64,000 nt of DNA from Pseudomonadota bacterium (GCA_018241265.1 JAFEEF010000006.1:128112-192111), one strand, 5' to 3'; positions 52,401-61,944 are shown, numbered from the stretch's first letter. Numbers and translations are program-made. Notes: a model not told the origin generated them from the letters alone.

Positions 52401-52448
52401 CGTCGTCTCTCTGTTCCGAATGGCCCAGAGTGAGCGAGCAGCGCCGGC

Positions 52449-54509
52449 TCACGCGGCCGGCAGGCTGAGCGTGAAGGCCACGCCGTCCTCGACATTCGCC
52501 GCTGCGATCGTCCCGCCCATCTTGGCCATGTAGGTCCGCGCGACGAACAGGCCCTGGCCGCGCTGTCCTTCGCCCGCGGAGGCGCGATCCGACACGCCGT
52601 ACTCGAAGATCGATGCGATCAGCGCCGCATCGATAAGTGGCCCGTCGTTGTGGATCGTGACGCGCACGTCGGCCACGCCGGCGTCGAGGCGGATCGCGAT
52701 CGGCGACCCCGGCGAGCGGTAGCGATCCGCGTTGCGCAGCACGTGCGTGACGACGTCCTCGAGCGCATAGTCCTCGGCCCGCACCTGCACAGGTCGCCCG
52801 ACCGATTCGTAGACGACGTGCTCGATGCCGGCATGCGGCGCGTTGCGCGCGACGTGCACGAGGAAGTCGTTCAGGTCGAGCACGGCCAGCTGCAAGGTCG
52901 TCGACTCCAGCGCCTCGCTCGGCGACGCCTGGCCGTACAGCACGCGCACCGCCTGCTGCATGCGGCTGATGTAGCGGCGGCTCGGGTCGTCGTCCGCGCC
53001 GTGCAGCGCCATCAGCGACTGCAGCGGCGAGACGATCTCGTGGCCGACCGCATGCCACATGTCCTTCTCCTGCGTGGTGCGGATCTGCTCGCGCCGCATG
53101 TCCTCATGAACGCGCCGCAGCAGGTCCTGCAGGCCCTGCGCGAGCACGCCCAGCTCGTCGCCGCCGGCCAGCTCGGTCATGTCGATGGACGCCAGGCTGC
53201 CGTCGGCGCGCATGCCGGTCGACACGCTCGCTGCGCGCTTCGTCAACAGCGTGATGCGGCGGATGATGCGCAGCTCGATCGCGAGCCACGTGATGCCGAT
53301 CGCGAGCAGCATCGCGCCGACGAACCACGACAGGCGCGTCGCCACCGTCGCCAGACCACGGTTCACGCTGCGCTCGTCGCCGGTCAACAGCAGCTCGTAG
53401 CGGCCGAGCGGCGTCACGATGATCTCGCGCGACTCGATCGGGCCGGCGTTCTCCGACGGCAGGCGCCGGATCAGCTGCGCGAGCCACGGCGAGATCGGCG
53501 CATCGTCGACGATCGCGCCGCTGACGCCAAACAGCTCGCGGGCCGTGCCGTCCGGCCCGATCGCACGCACGCGCAAGGCCTCGCCGGGCAGCAGCAGCGC
53601 GCGCAGGTCGACAAGCGAGAACGGCGCCACCGCGCCGGCCGCATCGCTGTCGAACAAGGGCGCATCGCTGCCGGGCGGGTACAGCCTGAGGCGCACCCGC
53701 ATCGCATCGAGATCGGGCGGCGGCCAGACGAGCCGCTTCTGCGCGAGCGCGTCGCGAAAAACCTCGACCGGCAGGCGCACCGACACATAGGCGCGCTTCG
53801 CACAACCCGACGTCTCGGACGCGGCAGCGTCGATGCAGCGACCCTCCTGCCACAGCCAGCCGCGGAAGTCGCGCACCGGCCGCGATGCCGGCGTGATCGG
53901 CTGGTCGGCAACGAAGCCGGTGAGGCGCCCTCGGCGGCCGCCCTGGCCGTCGTCGGCATTCGCTTCGAACGGGGCCATCCATGCATAGTGCTCGCCACGC
54001 GTCTCGAGGTCGACGCGCACGCGGTGTGCGTGCGTCAAGTCGAGCTCGCCCGGTACATGGGCGACCAGATCGCCGACCGCCAGGCTGCCCACCAGGTAGA
54101 CGAACGCGCCCGCATAGGGATTGCTGCCGACGCCGGCACACAAGGTCGCGCCGTCGGCGTATTGCACGCGGCAGCCTGCCATCTCGACCGCCTGCTGCGC
54201 CTTCGCGCGGTCGTCGAAATCGATCGCCGAGAACGGCAGCACCAGCGGCCGGAGCGGCGTGGCGGGCCGGTCGGCCATCGAAGGATTGAGCAGCGCGAGC
54301 TGCCCGGTCGGATGACGCAGCCGCGCGGCGATCTGCGCCTGGTTCTTGCGCAGGCCTTCGGCATAGTCGCGCTGGCTGCGGCGCTTCTCGTCCTGCAGCA
54401 CGCCGACCGCGAGCGCCAGCGTCGCGAACGCGAGCAGCGCGAAGGCACCGCGGAAGAAGACGCGCAGCCCGAACGGCACGCGCCCCGGCAGGCGCAGCCG
54501 CATCCTCAT
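52449..54509 (-). CDS. Membrane sensor histidine kinase
   Basis: 686-residue kinase with two membrane spans (about 12-38 and 390-412) enclosing a large ~350-residue periplasmic domain I do not recognise. A HAMP-like linker and a dimerisation helix follow, with the probable phospho-His about residue 490 in AVGHEIVSPLQSL. The ATPase domain is divergent but carries LRNADRYRSPGSP and GQRGQGLFVARTYMAKMGG. The ATG at 54509 overlaps the regulator stop (ATGA). The periplasmic domain contains paired Cys residues that might form disulfides. Confidence 0.88.
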   Translation of the reverse strand: MRMRLRLPGRVPFGLRVFFRGAFALLAFATLALAVGVLQDEKRRSQRDYAEGLRKNQAQIAARLRHPTGQLALLNPSMADRPATPLRPLVLPFSAIDFDDRAKAQQAVEMAGCRVQYADGATLCAGVGSNPYAGAFVYLVGSLAVGDLVAHVPGELDLTHAHRVRVDLETRGEHYAWMAPFEANADDGQGGRRGRLTGFVADQPITPASRPVRDFRGWLWQEGRCIDAAASETSGCAKRAYVSVRLPVEVFRDALAQKRLVWPPPDLDAMRVRLRLYPPGSDAPLFDSDAAGAVAPFSLVDLRALLLPGEALRVRAIGPDGTARELFGVSGAIVDDAPISPWLAQLIRRLPSENAGPIESREIIVTPLGRYELLLTGDERSVNRGLATVATRLSWFVGAMLLAIGITWLAIELRIIRRITLLTKRAASVSTGMRADGSLASIDMTELAGGDELGVLAQGLQDLLRRVHEDMRREQIRTTQEKDMWHAVGHEIVSPLQSLMALHGADDDPSRRYISRMQQAVRVLYGQASPSEALESTTLQLAVLDLNDFLVHVARNAPHAGIEHVVYESVGRPVQVRAEDYALEDVVTHVLRNADRYRSPGSPIAIRLDAGVADVRVTIHNDGPLIDAALIASIFEYGVSDRASAGEGQRGQGLFVARTYMAKMGGTIAAANVEDGVAFTLSLPAA

Positions 54510-55207
54510 CGCGGCCGGTCGACGACCCAGCGGAAGCCGCGCATCGGCACGTTCTCGATGCCGTCGAACGATGCGTCGAGCTCGCGGAAGGCGTCGCGGA
54601 TCGTGCTGACGTGCTTTCGGATGTTGTCGCGGTTGCGGCCGCTCTTGACGACCTGGAACAGCTCCTCGTACGACACCACGTCGCCGCGCCGCGCATGCAG
54701 CGCCGCGAGGATGCGCTGCGCGGTGAGCGGCAGGTTGACGCGCTGGCCGCGCCACAGCGCCGCGCCCTGGCGCAGCGGATCGAGCGACAGCTCGGCATCG
54801 GCCGGCACGGGCGCCACTGCGGCACCGCGTTGCTTCGCGGCACGCAGAATCTCGAGGAAGGTGTCGATGAAGTCGGCCTCGCCGAAGGTCGTCTTCTGCA
54901 GGTAGTCCCAGGCGTCGAGCGCCTTCATGATGCCGCGGTAGATCGCGGCCGGCATCGCCGAGACGACCAGCACCGGCGTGCCGGCGCGCTTGTTGATCGC
55001 GTTGATGATCGCGACGCCGGCATGGCGCTCGCGCCCGAGCTCGATGTCGAGCACGACGACGTCGTAGGCGGTGCGCGCGATCGCGGCCTCGGCATCGTCG
55101 CGGCTGAACCACTGGTCGACCGCGATGCCGGGACGCGCCGACTCGATCCAGGCCTTGAGCTGGTTGCTCGTCGGCAGGTCGTCCTCGATCACGGCGACGC
55201 GGGTCAT
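54506..55207 (-). CDS. OmpR-like response regulator
   Basis: 233-residue regulator. The receiver (about 3-125) has acidic E8, D9, D10 and phospho-acceptor D54 (VVLDIELG); the conserved Lys lies in LQKTTF. The C-terminal winged helix (about 150-230) reads TAQRILAALHARRGDVVSYEELFQ to GFRWVV, a Trans_reg_C type DNA-binding domain. The ATG at 55207 has no ribosome-binding site. GATAAT ends 6 bases before it, so the transcript may be leaderless. Transcribed with the downstream kinase and divergent from the SPFH gene. Confidence 0.85.
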   Translation of the reverse strand: MTRVAVIEDDLPTSNQLKAWIESARPGIAVDQWFSRDDAEAAIARTAYDVVVLDIELGRERHAGVAIINAINKRAGTPVLVVSAMPAAIYRGIMKALDAWDYLQKTTFGEADFIDTFLEILRAAKQRGAAVAPVPADAELSLDPLRQGAALWRGQRVNLPLTAQRILAALHARRGDVVSYEELFQVVKSGRNRDNIRKHVSTIRDAFRELDASFDGIENVPMRGFRWVVDRPR

Positions 55208-55398
55208 AAATCGATTATCGAGGCGGCCTCGGGCGCTTCGAGCCTTGTTGCTGTGAGTCTTTCTTCCGGACCCGGAAGGCGCACCGCCGGCGCGTCGCGA
55301 AAGTCGCCCCGCTGCCGCATTGAGTGCTCCGCGGTGTCTTCGAAGAATGGGCTGCACGAGAGACGAAGACGCTCTCGGCAACCCCAAGGACCGCCACC

Positions 55399-56652
55399 AT
55401 GAACCCCAAGCTGCAACAGATCCTGCAATCGATACGCGCCGCCTACGGCCGCGCCTGGCAACAGACGCGCGGCGCCGCGGCACGCAGCGGCCGTGCCGTC
55501 GCGGCCGGACGCGCGACCATCGTCGGCCTCGCTGTCGCCGCCGGCGGCGCTTACGTGCTGATCCAGCATCCTCCGCTCAAGAGCGTGCCGCACGGCGACG
55601 TCGGCGTGCGCACCAACGAGCTGACCGGCGGCACCGCCGAGTTCCGCGAAGGCAGCGTGCTGGTGCTGCCCGCCCTGCACGACCTGCGCACCTATCCCCT
55701 GCGCGATCAGGTCTACCGCCCGGTGCAGGGCCGGCGCGCCGACGGCGATGCGCCGTTCCAGTCGGTCGAAGGACTGTCGCTCGGCGTCGACCTCGCGGTG
55801 CGCTATGCGCTCGACCCGGCCCGCATCACCGCGATCGCGAAGAACCTGCCCGACGACATCGGCGGCCAGATCGTGCAGCCGGCGGTGCAGGGCGTGGTCT
55901 ACAAGACCTTCGCGCGCTACACCGTGCGCGAGATCTTCTCGACCAAGCGGGTCGAGATCCAGCAATCGATCGAGGCCGAGTTGCGCGGCAAGCTCGCGGC
56001 CGACGGCGTGCTGCTGCGCGGCGTGCAGATGGGCAAGGTCGACCTGCCGGCCGACTACCGCCAGGGCCTCGACAACCTGCTCGCCGAGGAGCTCGCGGCC
56101 GACAAGATGCGCTACACGCTCGAGCTGAAGCAGAAGCAGGTCGCCGAGACCGAGCTCGTCGCGCAGGCCGACAAGGTGCGGCGCGAGACCGCTGCGGCAG
56201 CAGCCGCGAGCGAGGCCGTGATCGCGGCGCGCGGCCAGGAAGAGGCGATGAAGCACGTGCTGCCGTTCAAGCAGAAGCAGATCGAGCAGCGCCAGCTCGA
56301 AGCCGAGGCCGAGAAGGCGTCGCGCATCAAGCTCGCCGAGGCGAATGCGCAGGCGCGCAGGATCGAAGCCGATGGCGAGGCCGCATCGCGCCAGAAGCTC
56401 GCCGATGCCGAGGCCTACCGGCTCGACCGCGTCGGCAAGATCGAGAGCGAGCAGATGGCCCGCGACGGCGAGCTCGTGAGCCGCCATCCGCTGCTGATTC
56501 AGAAGACCATTGCCGACAAGCTCTCGGACAAGATCCAGGTCATCATCGCGCCGCCCGGTACCGACGGGAAGTTTCTCGCGGCCGGCTTGATCGGCGGCAG
56601 CGACAAGCCCGCCGCGCCGGCCCAAGCCACCGACGCGCAAGGAGCGGAATGA
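55399..56652 (+). CDS. SPFH/band-7 domain protein
   Basis: 417-residue membrane-anchored SPFH (stomatin/prohibitin/flotillin/HflK) protein. A membrane helix at about residues 40-58 (TIVGLAVAAGGAYVLIQ) is followed by the band-7 domain (about 75-260: VEGLSLGVDLAVRYAL, YTVREIFSTKRVEIQQSI). A long Lys/Glu/Ala-rich coiled coil follows (about 260-370: RQLEAEAEKASRIKLAEANAQARR). These proteins assemble rings that organise membrane domains or guard proteases. The ATG at 55399 has AAGGACC upstream. The stop overlaps the next start (ATGA). Confidence 0.9.
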   Translation: MNPKLQQILQSIRAAYGRAWQQTRGAAARSGRAVAAGRATIVGLAVAAGGAYVLIQHPPLKSVPHGDVGVRTNELTGGTAEFREGSVLVLPALHDLRTYPLRDQVYRPVQGRRADGDAPFQSVEGLSLGVDLAVRYALDPARITAIAKNLPDDIGGQIVQPAVQGVVYKTFARYTVREIFSTKRVEIQQSIEAELRGKLAADGVLLRGVQMGKVDLPADYRQGLDNLLAEELAADKMRYTLELKQKQVAETELVAQADKVRRETAAAAAASEAVIAARGQEEAMKHVLPFKQKQIEQRQLEAEAEKASRIKLAEANAQARRIEADGEAASRQKLADAEAYRLDRVGKIESEQMARDGELVSRHPLLIQKTIADKLSDKIQVIIAPPGTDGKFLAAGLIGGSDKPAAPAQATDAQGAE

Positions 56653-58067
56653 TGCTGCTCGCTGCCGCCCTGGCGTCCGTCGCCATCGTCACGCAGGACC
56701 AGGCCGCGCTGCGGAATGCGCCGCGCGATGCAGCCGCACCGCAAGCCGTGCTGTGGCAAGGCGACCTGCTCGAGATCCGCGGCCAGCGCGTCGACTACCT
56801 GCAGGTCTACGACCATCGACGCGAGCGCGCCGGCTATGTGCTGGCATCGCAGGTACGCACCACGTCGCTCACGCCCGCCGAAGCACCCGAGCTGCTCGCG
56901 GTGACGCGCTTCCTGCGCGACACCCCGGGCTCGGAAGCGCTCGGCATCGCCTATGCGGCCGCCTACCTGAAGGCGGCGCCGGCGGGCACGATAGGCGCGG
57001 AGCCGTTCGACGCGATCACCACGATGGCCGAGCGGCTCGCACGGCGCGCCGCGCAGAAGCAGGGCAGCGATGCGACCGCAGCGGCGCGCCTCGACATCGC
57101 GGCGGCCTATGGCGTGCAGTTCAAGAGCTATGCACAGGGCGATGCGATCCGCCTCTGCTATGACGGCGACGCCGCAAGGCGCGTCTACACGTATGCACCG
57201 ACGCCTGAGCAGGCGGCACGCGCGGCACTCGCGCTGACGCGCCACGATTGCGTCGATCCGGCATTGCGGCCGCTCGAGCGTGCACAGATCGACGAGGGTC
57301 GCGCCGAGCTGCTCGATCGCCTCGATGCGGCCGCCGAGCTGCCGGGAGTCTTGAAGAACCGTCTGCATCTGCGCCGTGCCGGCGTCTGGTCGGCGATCGC
57401 TTACGAGCGTGCACGGCGCGCCGACAACGGCATGCGCCAGGCAGCGCAGCGCGCGATCGACGAGCTCGCGGCGGTCGACAAGAACGAGCTGACCGACGAC
57501 GACAACACCGAGTACATCGACGCCGCGATCCGCGTCGGCGCATCGCGCTGGGCCGCGGACTTGCCGGTGGCCGCGGGCGAGAGCGTCCGCGCGAGCATCG
57601 TCACCGAGCCCGGCGAGCCGGGTCAGACCTGCGTGCTGCTGGTCGATGCGCAGCACGGCCGCGCCACGCCGCTGGTGCGCCGTTGCACCTACGGCGTCGC
57701 CTGGACCGCGTCGGCCAGCACCAGTCCGGACGGTCGCGCCGTCGCGCTCGCGGTGCAGCCGCTGGCGACGTGGCGCGAGCTCTGGGTCTTCCGTGCTCAG
57801 GGCGACGGCTGGACCTTGGACGTGCTGCCGCCCGCGGCCGCCGATCCCGAACTCGGCTACATCGAATTCGCCGGCTGGGTGCCGGGCGGCGACAAGATGT
57901 TGCTCGCACGCGAGGCACGCATCGACGGGCGCGCCAGGCGCAGCTTCGAAGTGACGAATCTCGCAACGCTGGCGGCCGACAAGCAGGCCAGCACGCCAAG
58001 CCTGCTCGCACTGTTCGGCAAGTGGCAGGACCCGGCGTGGAAGCGTTCGACCGTCAGCGTGCGGTAG
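56649..58067 (+). CDS. Exported protein of unknown function, partner of the SPFH protein
   Basis: 472-residue protein with a short N-terminal hydrophobic segment (MMLLAAALASVAIV) that may be a signal peptide. An SH3-like region follows (AALRNAPRDAAAPQAVLWQGDLLEIRGQRVDYLQVYD). The middle is helical, and the last third (about 310-460) is beta-rich with repeated strands like a propeller (SASTSPDGRAVALAVQPLATWRELWVF). No catalytic motif is seen. Translational overlap with the SPFH gene suggests the two work together. Confidence 0.75.
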   Translation: MMLLAAALASVAIVTQDQAALRNAPRDAAAPQAVLWQGDLLEIRGQRVDYLQVYDHRRERAGYVLASQVRTTSLTPAEAPELLAVTRFLRDTPGSEALGIAYAAAYLKAAPAGTIGAEPFDAITTMAERLARRAAQKQGSDATAAARLDIAAAYGVQFKSYAQGDAIRLCYDGDAARRVYTYAPTPEQAARAALALTRHDCVDPALRPLERAQIDEGRAELLDRLDAAAELPGVLKNRLHLRRAGVWSAIAYERARRADNGMRQAAQRAIDELAAVDKNELTDDDNTEYIDAAIRVGASRWAADLPVAAGESVRASIVTEPGEPGQTCVLLVDAQHGRATPLVRRCTYGVAWTASASTSPDGRAVALAVQPLATWRELWVFRAQGDGWTLDVLPPAAADPELGYIEFAGWVPGGDKMLLAREARIDGRARRSFEVTNLATLAADKQASTPSLLALFGKWQDPAWKRSTVSVR

Positions 58068-58220
58068 CGCTTGCTCGCCAAAGCACCGATGAATCGAGCA
58101 AAAAGTAGGAAATCCCTTGTCCAGGGTAGTCCCGCAAGCGCAGACCGCCTGCCAGAATCGACCTCCCGCGCCTTTCAGGCTGCCCGTCCTGGGCTGCGCC
58201 GGCGTGCCACGTTCCAGACC

Positions 58221-58979
58221 ATGCCGGCGATCGACACCATCACCTCGGCCGCGGCCGACGACGACTACCGCTCGAGTCACGTCGCCAGCGGCGACACCTA
58301 CGACGCGCGCCTCGCCGATTCGCCGTTCGACAACTACATGGCGGCGTGGGAGCAGCGCCTGCTGCCCGGACTGATCCGGCGCTTCTATCCCGACGGCATC
58401 GACCGCTACCTCGATTTCGCCTGCGGCACCGGCCGCATCACGCAGCAGATCGCGCCGCTCGCCAAGCACTCGACCGCGGTCGACATCTCTCCCGGCATGC
58501 TCGAGCAGGCCCGCGCCAAGTGTCCCGACACGCGCTTCCTGGTCGCCGACCTCACGCAGGATTCGATCGACATCGGGCAGTTCGACCTCGCGAGCGCGTT
58601 CCGCTTCTTCGGCAACGCGCAAGACGAACTGCGCGAGGGCGCACTCGGCGCGATCGTGCGGCGCCTCGCACCGGGCGGCCACCTGCTCATCAACAGCCAC
58701 CGCAACCCGCGCGCCTTCTACGCGGTGTTCGAGAAGATGACCGGCGGCACCGCGATGGCCGGCATGGACCTGACCTTGCCGAAGCTGCGCGGGCTGCTCG
58801 AGCGCCATGGCCTCGAGATCGTCGCCCTGCGGCCGATCGGCGCCTGGATGTACCGCACGCGCATCATGCTGACGACCCAGCCCGATGCGCCGCGCGCGCT
58901 GCGCAACGAGGCCTTGTTCAGCAGCCCGCTGTTCGGGCCGATCGCACCGGATGCCCTCATCGTCGCCAGGAAGCGCTGA
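58221..58979 (+). CDS. SAM-dependent methyltransferase
   Basis: 252-residue class I methyltransferase: motif I YLDFACGTGRITQQI, then AVDISPGMLEQARAKCPDTRFLVADL and LRRLAPGGHLLINSHRNP-like post-motifs. The ATG at 58221 removes an unlikely 50-residue N-terminal stretch. It is the first of three overlapping same-strand genes with a second methyltransferase-like protein and a phosphotransferase. Its substrate is unknown; the set may tailor a small molecule or surface sugar. Confidence 0.85.
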   Translation: MPAIDTITSAAADDDYRSSHVASGDTYDARLADSPFDNYMAAWEQRLLPGLIRRFYPDGIDRYLDFACGTGRITQQIAPLAKHSTAVDISPGMLEQARAKCPDTRFLVADLTQDSIDIGQFDLASAFRFFGNAQDELREGALGAIVRRLAPGGHLLINSHRNPRAFYAVFEKMTGGTAMAGMDLTLPKLRGLLERHGLEIVALRPIGAWMYRTRIMLTTQPDAPRALRNEALFSSPLFGPIAPDALIVARKR

Positions 58980-59706
58980 CGTCGGCCACGCAGGCGGCCT
59001 GCACGCCTCGACCGCCGACATCCAGTACCCGTACACCGAGGGTGCGGCACGGCTGCGCGTGCTGTACCGCCTGCACGATGCGCCCGAGCCGAAGCGGCTG
59101 CTGATCGTCGCGGCGTCGTCCGACGACGAGCAACTCGCCGAGGAGTGGGAAGGCGGCGTCACGTTCGCCGGCCTCGACGACGGACGGGCCCTCCTCGATC
59201 AAGACGGCGCGCGCTACGACGCGATCGCATTGCCGGCGGTGCTCGGCGTGACGTCGAGCGCCGTGCGCGGCACGCAGGGCCGCTGGCCCAATGCGGAGCT
59301 GCTGAAGCGCGCCGGCGCCGCATTGGCACCGGGCGGCCTCGTCGTCGGCCACATGACCCATGGACGCGCGCTGCGCGGCCTCGCGCGCGCCGATCGCAGC
59401 CTGGCGCTGGCGGCCGCAGCGTTGTCCGCCGACGGCATCACCGGCGCGATGGCCTGCCGGCGCGCACTCGCCCGCGCCGGCTTCCAGCAGGCCGAGTGCT
59501 ACTACGTGCAGCCGACGATCGCCGATCCGATGGCGCTGATCCCGTCCGATGCCGCGGCATCGCGTGCGCACTTCCTGCGCGCGGTGCGCTCGTCGCGCGG
59601 CGGCTATTCGCTGCCGGGCTACGCGGCGCGCATCGCGCTGGCACGGCTCGGCCTCGCGGGCCTGCTGCAGTCCGACCTGTTCTTCTGGGCGCGCAAGCCA
59701 TGCTGA
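58951..59706 (+). CDS. Methyltransferase-like protein lacking a clear SAM motif
   Basis: 251-residue protein. RLLIVAASSDDEQLAEEW and the YDAIALPAVLG, GAALAPGGLVVGHMTHGR stretches resemble a Rossmann methyltransferase, but the glycine-rich motif I is replaced by VAASSDDE. It may therefore be a degenerate or non-catalytic member. The start is uncertain: the ATG at 58951 overlaps the previous gene by 29 bases, and no later ATG precedes the conserved part. The stop lies just inside the next gene. Confidence 0.65.
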   Translation: MPSSSPGSADVGHAGGLHASTADIQYPYTEGAARLRVLYRLHDAPEPKRLLIVAASSDDEQLAEEWEGGVTFAGLDDGRALLDQDGARYDAIALPAVLGVTSSAVRGTQGRWPNAELLKRAGAALAPGGLVVGHMTHGRALRGLARADRSLALAAAALSADGITGAMACRRALARAGFQQAECYYVQPTIADPMALIPSDAAASRAHFLRAVRSSRGGYSLPGYAARIALARLGLAGLLQSDLFFWARKPC

Positions 59707-60590
59707 CGCGCGTGCTGGACCTGCTCGCCAAGGAACGCTGGTTCGACACCCGGGCGCCGTTCGAGCACACGATCCACCTGACGCGCGGCGCCTGCCTGTG
59801 GCTGCTGCTGTCGCGCCGCGGCGTCTGCGACACCTACGTGAAGTTCACCGACCGCATGAGCCTGCGCGCCGAGGCCGCGCGCTATGCGGCGGCGAGCCGC
59901 AGCTATCCGTCGCTGGTGCCGCCGTTCATCGGCTACGCGACCGACGGGCCGCTCGAAGTCCTGGTGTGTCGCGCGATCGACTACCGCGCCGTCGAGCGTT
60001 CGTTCCTGCTCGAAGCCGGCGCCGACCATCGGGCGATCGGCGATCTCGTTTCCTACTTCGCAGCGATGCCGTCGGCTGCGGCCGGCCGCGAGATCGAGAC
60101 GCCACGCACCGCGCAGCTCTTCGATGCGATCGCCGCGTACCAGGCCGCACGCGCCGTGCAGCCGGCCGGCCGGCCGCCACGGATCGCGGGCGACGCGGCC
60201 GCCCGCATCGCGGCGCTGCCGACGATGCCGCAGCACGGCGACTTCGTGCTCAACAATCTCGGCCGGCTGAGCGGCGACCACCTCGTGCTGTTCGACTGGG
60301 AAGACTTCGGCGCGGTCGCACTGGCCGGACTCGATCTCTTCACGCTCGAGCTGTCGCTGGCGGGCGATGCGGCGCAGCTGCTCGCGAACCGCGCGCATCG
60401 CCCCGCCGGCCTGCAACGCGTCGTCGACGAAGCCTGCGTAGCGATGCGGCTGAAGCGCACCGACTACGAGGCGCTGACGCCGGCGTATGCGCTGGTGTTC
60501 CGCTACCTGAAGCGCAACTACGGCAGCGAAGCCCGGGCACGCGTCGACCGCCTGCTGCGCGCGCTCGACGATCAGCCGGCGCTCGCCTGA
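59700..60590 (+). CDS. APH-like phosphotransferase
   Basis: 296-residue protein of the aminoglycoside phosphotransferase/choline kinase fold. The catalytic loop is HGDFVLNN (H179, D181, N186) and the metal-binding Asp is D199 in LFDWEDFG. The nucleotide-binding lysine is probably in YVKFTDRMSLRAEAARY. These enzymes phosphorylate small hydroxylated compounds. It overlaps the preceding gene by 7 bases and the convergent modC gene by 19 bases. Whether it confers resistance or acts in biosynthesis cannot be told. Confidence 0.8.
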   Translation: MLTRVLDLLAKERWFDTRAPFEHTIHLTRGACLWLLLSRRGVCDTYVKFTDRMSLRAEAARYAAASRSYPSLVPPFIGYATDGPLEVLVCRAIDYRAVERSFLLEAGADHRAIGDLVSYFAAMPSAAAGREIETPRTAQLFDAIAAYQAARAVQPAGRPPRIAGDAAARIAALPTMPQHGDFVLNNLGRLSGDHLVLFDWEDFGAVALAGLDLFTLELSLAGDAAQLLANRAHRPAGLQRVVDEACVAMRLKRTDYEALTPAYALVFRYLKRNYGSEARARVDRLLRALDDQPALA

Positions 60591-61270
60591 GCCGCCACGA
60601 CACGACCCGCCTCGATGCCGATCACCTCGTCGGCGAACGCGGCCACGTCGGCTTCGTCGTGCGTGATCAGCATCATCGGTATGCCGACCTGCCGCTGCAG
60701 CTCGGCGAGCTCGCGCCGCAAGTGCACGCGCAGCCGCGCGTCGAGCGCGGCGAACGGCTCGTCGAGCAACAGCGCGCGGGGCCCGTTGACGAGCGCGCGC
60801 GCGAGCGCGGTGCGCTGGCGCTGGCCGCCGGAGAGCTGGTCCGGATAGTTGCCCGCCTGCGCTTCGAGCTCGAAGGTCTGGAGCCAGCGCTGCACCGCCA
60901 CGGGCCGCTCGCGCCGCGACGGATTGCGCCAGCCGCCGTGCAGCGCGAAGCCGATGTTCTGCGCCACCGTCAGATGCGGGAACAACGCATAGTCCTGGAA
61001 CAGATAGGCCAGGCGCCGCCGCTGCGGCGCGGCATCGACGTTCGTGCCGCTGTCGAACAGCGTCTCGCCGGCGACCCGCACATGGCCGCTGTCGGGCTCG
61101 AGCAAGCCCGCGACCGCCTTCAACGTCAGGCTCTTGCCGGCACCCGACGGACCGAACAGCACGAGCCGCCGCGCATCGCTCGCGAACGCTACATCGAGCT
61201 CGAAACGATGACCGTCGGCCGCCGCCAGGCGCTTGCGCACCGCGACGTCCCAGACCGGCATCGCGTCCAT
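60572..61270 (-). CDS. modC: Molybdate ABC transporter ATPase ModC
   Basis: 232-residue ABC ATPase: Walker A GPSGAGKS, Q-loop AYLFQDYALFPHLTV, signature LSGGQRQRTALARAL, Walker B ALLLDEPFAALD and H-loop ITHDEAD. Molybdate specificity is inferred from its ModAB partners. Unlike Escherichia coli ModC it ends after the ATPase domain, lacking the C-terminal molybdate-binding MOP domain. The ATG at 61270 overlaps the modB stop as TGATG. Confidence 0.92.
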   Translation of the reverse strand: MDAMPVWDVAVRKRLAAADGHRFELDVAFASDARRLVLFGPSGAGKSLTLKAVAGLLEPDSGHVRVAGETLFDSGTNVDAAPQRRRLAYLFQDYALFPHLTVAQNIGFALHGGWRNPSRRERPVAVQRWLQTFELEAQAGNYPDQLSGGQRQRTALARALVNGPRALLLDEPFAALDARLRVHLRRELAELQRQVGIPMMLITHDEADVAAFADEVIGIEAGRVVAAQASAG

Positions 61271-61944
61271 CACGGCCGCCCCGGCATGCGCACCGGCGCG
61301 AGGCGGCCGGCGGCCAGCAGCACCACGATGCAGGTCGCCGACGTGATCAGCACCAGCAGGTTCGCGATGTCGTCCTGGCCGGCCTGCACCGCCTCGTAGA
61401 CCGCGATCGACAAGGTCTGCGTGCGGCCCGGGATGCTGCCGGCGACCATCAAGGTCGCGCCGAACTCGCCGAGCGCGCGCGCGAACGCGAGCAGCACGCC
61501 GGCGAGGATGCCGCGCCACGCGAGCGGCAGGGTCACGCGGAAGAAGATGCCGGTCTCGGACACGCCGAGCACGCGCGCCGCCTGCTCCATCTGCGGATCG
61601 ACGCCTTCGAACGCCGCGCGCGCCGACTTGCAGACGAACGGAAACGCCACCACCGACGCGGCGATCACCGCGCCCTGCCACGTGAAGATCAGGTGGATGC
61701 CCAGCGTGCGGTCGAGCCAGCCGCCGATCACGCCGCGCCGGCCGATCACGACCAAGAGGTAGTAGCCGAGCACCGTCGGCGGCAGCACCATCGGCAACAG
61801 CAGCACCGAATCGAGCAGCTCACGTCCGATGAACGGCCGCCGCGACAGCGCATAGCCGACCGCGATGCCGAGCACCGCGGCGATCAGCGTCGCCCACAGC
61901 GCGACCTTCAGCGACAGGCCGAGCGCGATCCAGGCCGGCTCCAC
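61270..61944 (-). CDS. modB: Molybdate ABC transporter permease ModB
   Basis: 224-residue permease with about five or six membrane helices and the EAA-type coupling stretch EQAARVLGVSETGIFFRVTLPLAWRGI, followed by ARALGEFGATLMVAGSIPG, characteristic of ModB. The C-terminal half uses motifs shared with sulfate permeases, but the ModA partner is clear. It lies 24 bases after modA. Confidence 0.93.
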   Translation of the reverse strand: MEPAWIALGLSLKVALWATLIAAVLGIAVGYALSRRPFIGRELLDSVLLLPMVLPPTVLGYYLLVVIGRRGVIGGWLDRTLGIHLIFTWQGAVIAASVVAFPFVCKSARAAFEGVDPQMEQAARVLGVSETGIFFRVTLPLAWRGILAGVLLAFARALGEFGATLMVAGSIPGRTQTLSIAVYEAVQAGQDDIANLLVLITSATCIVVLLAAGRLAPVRMPGRP

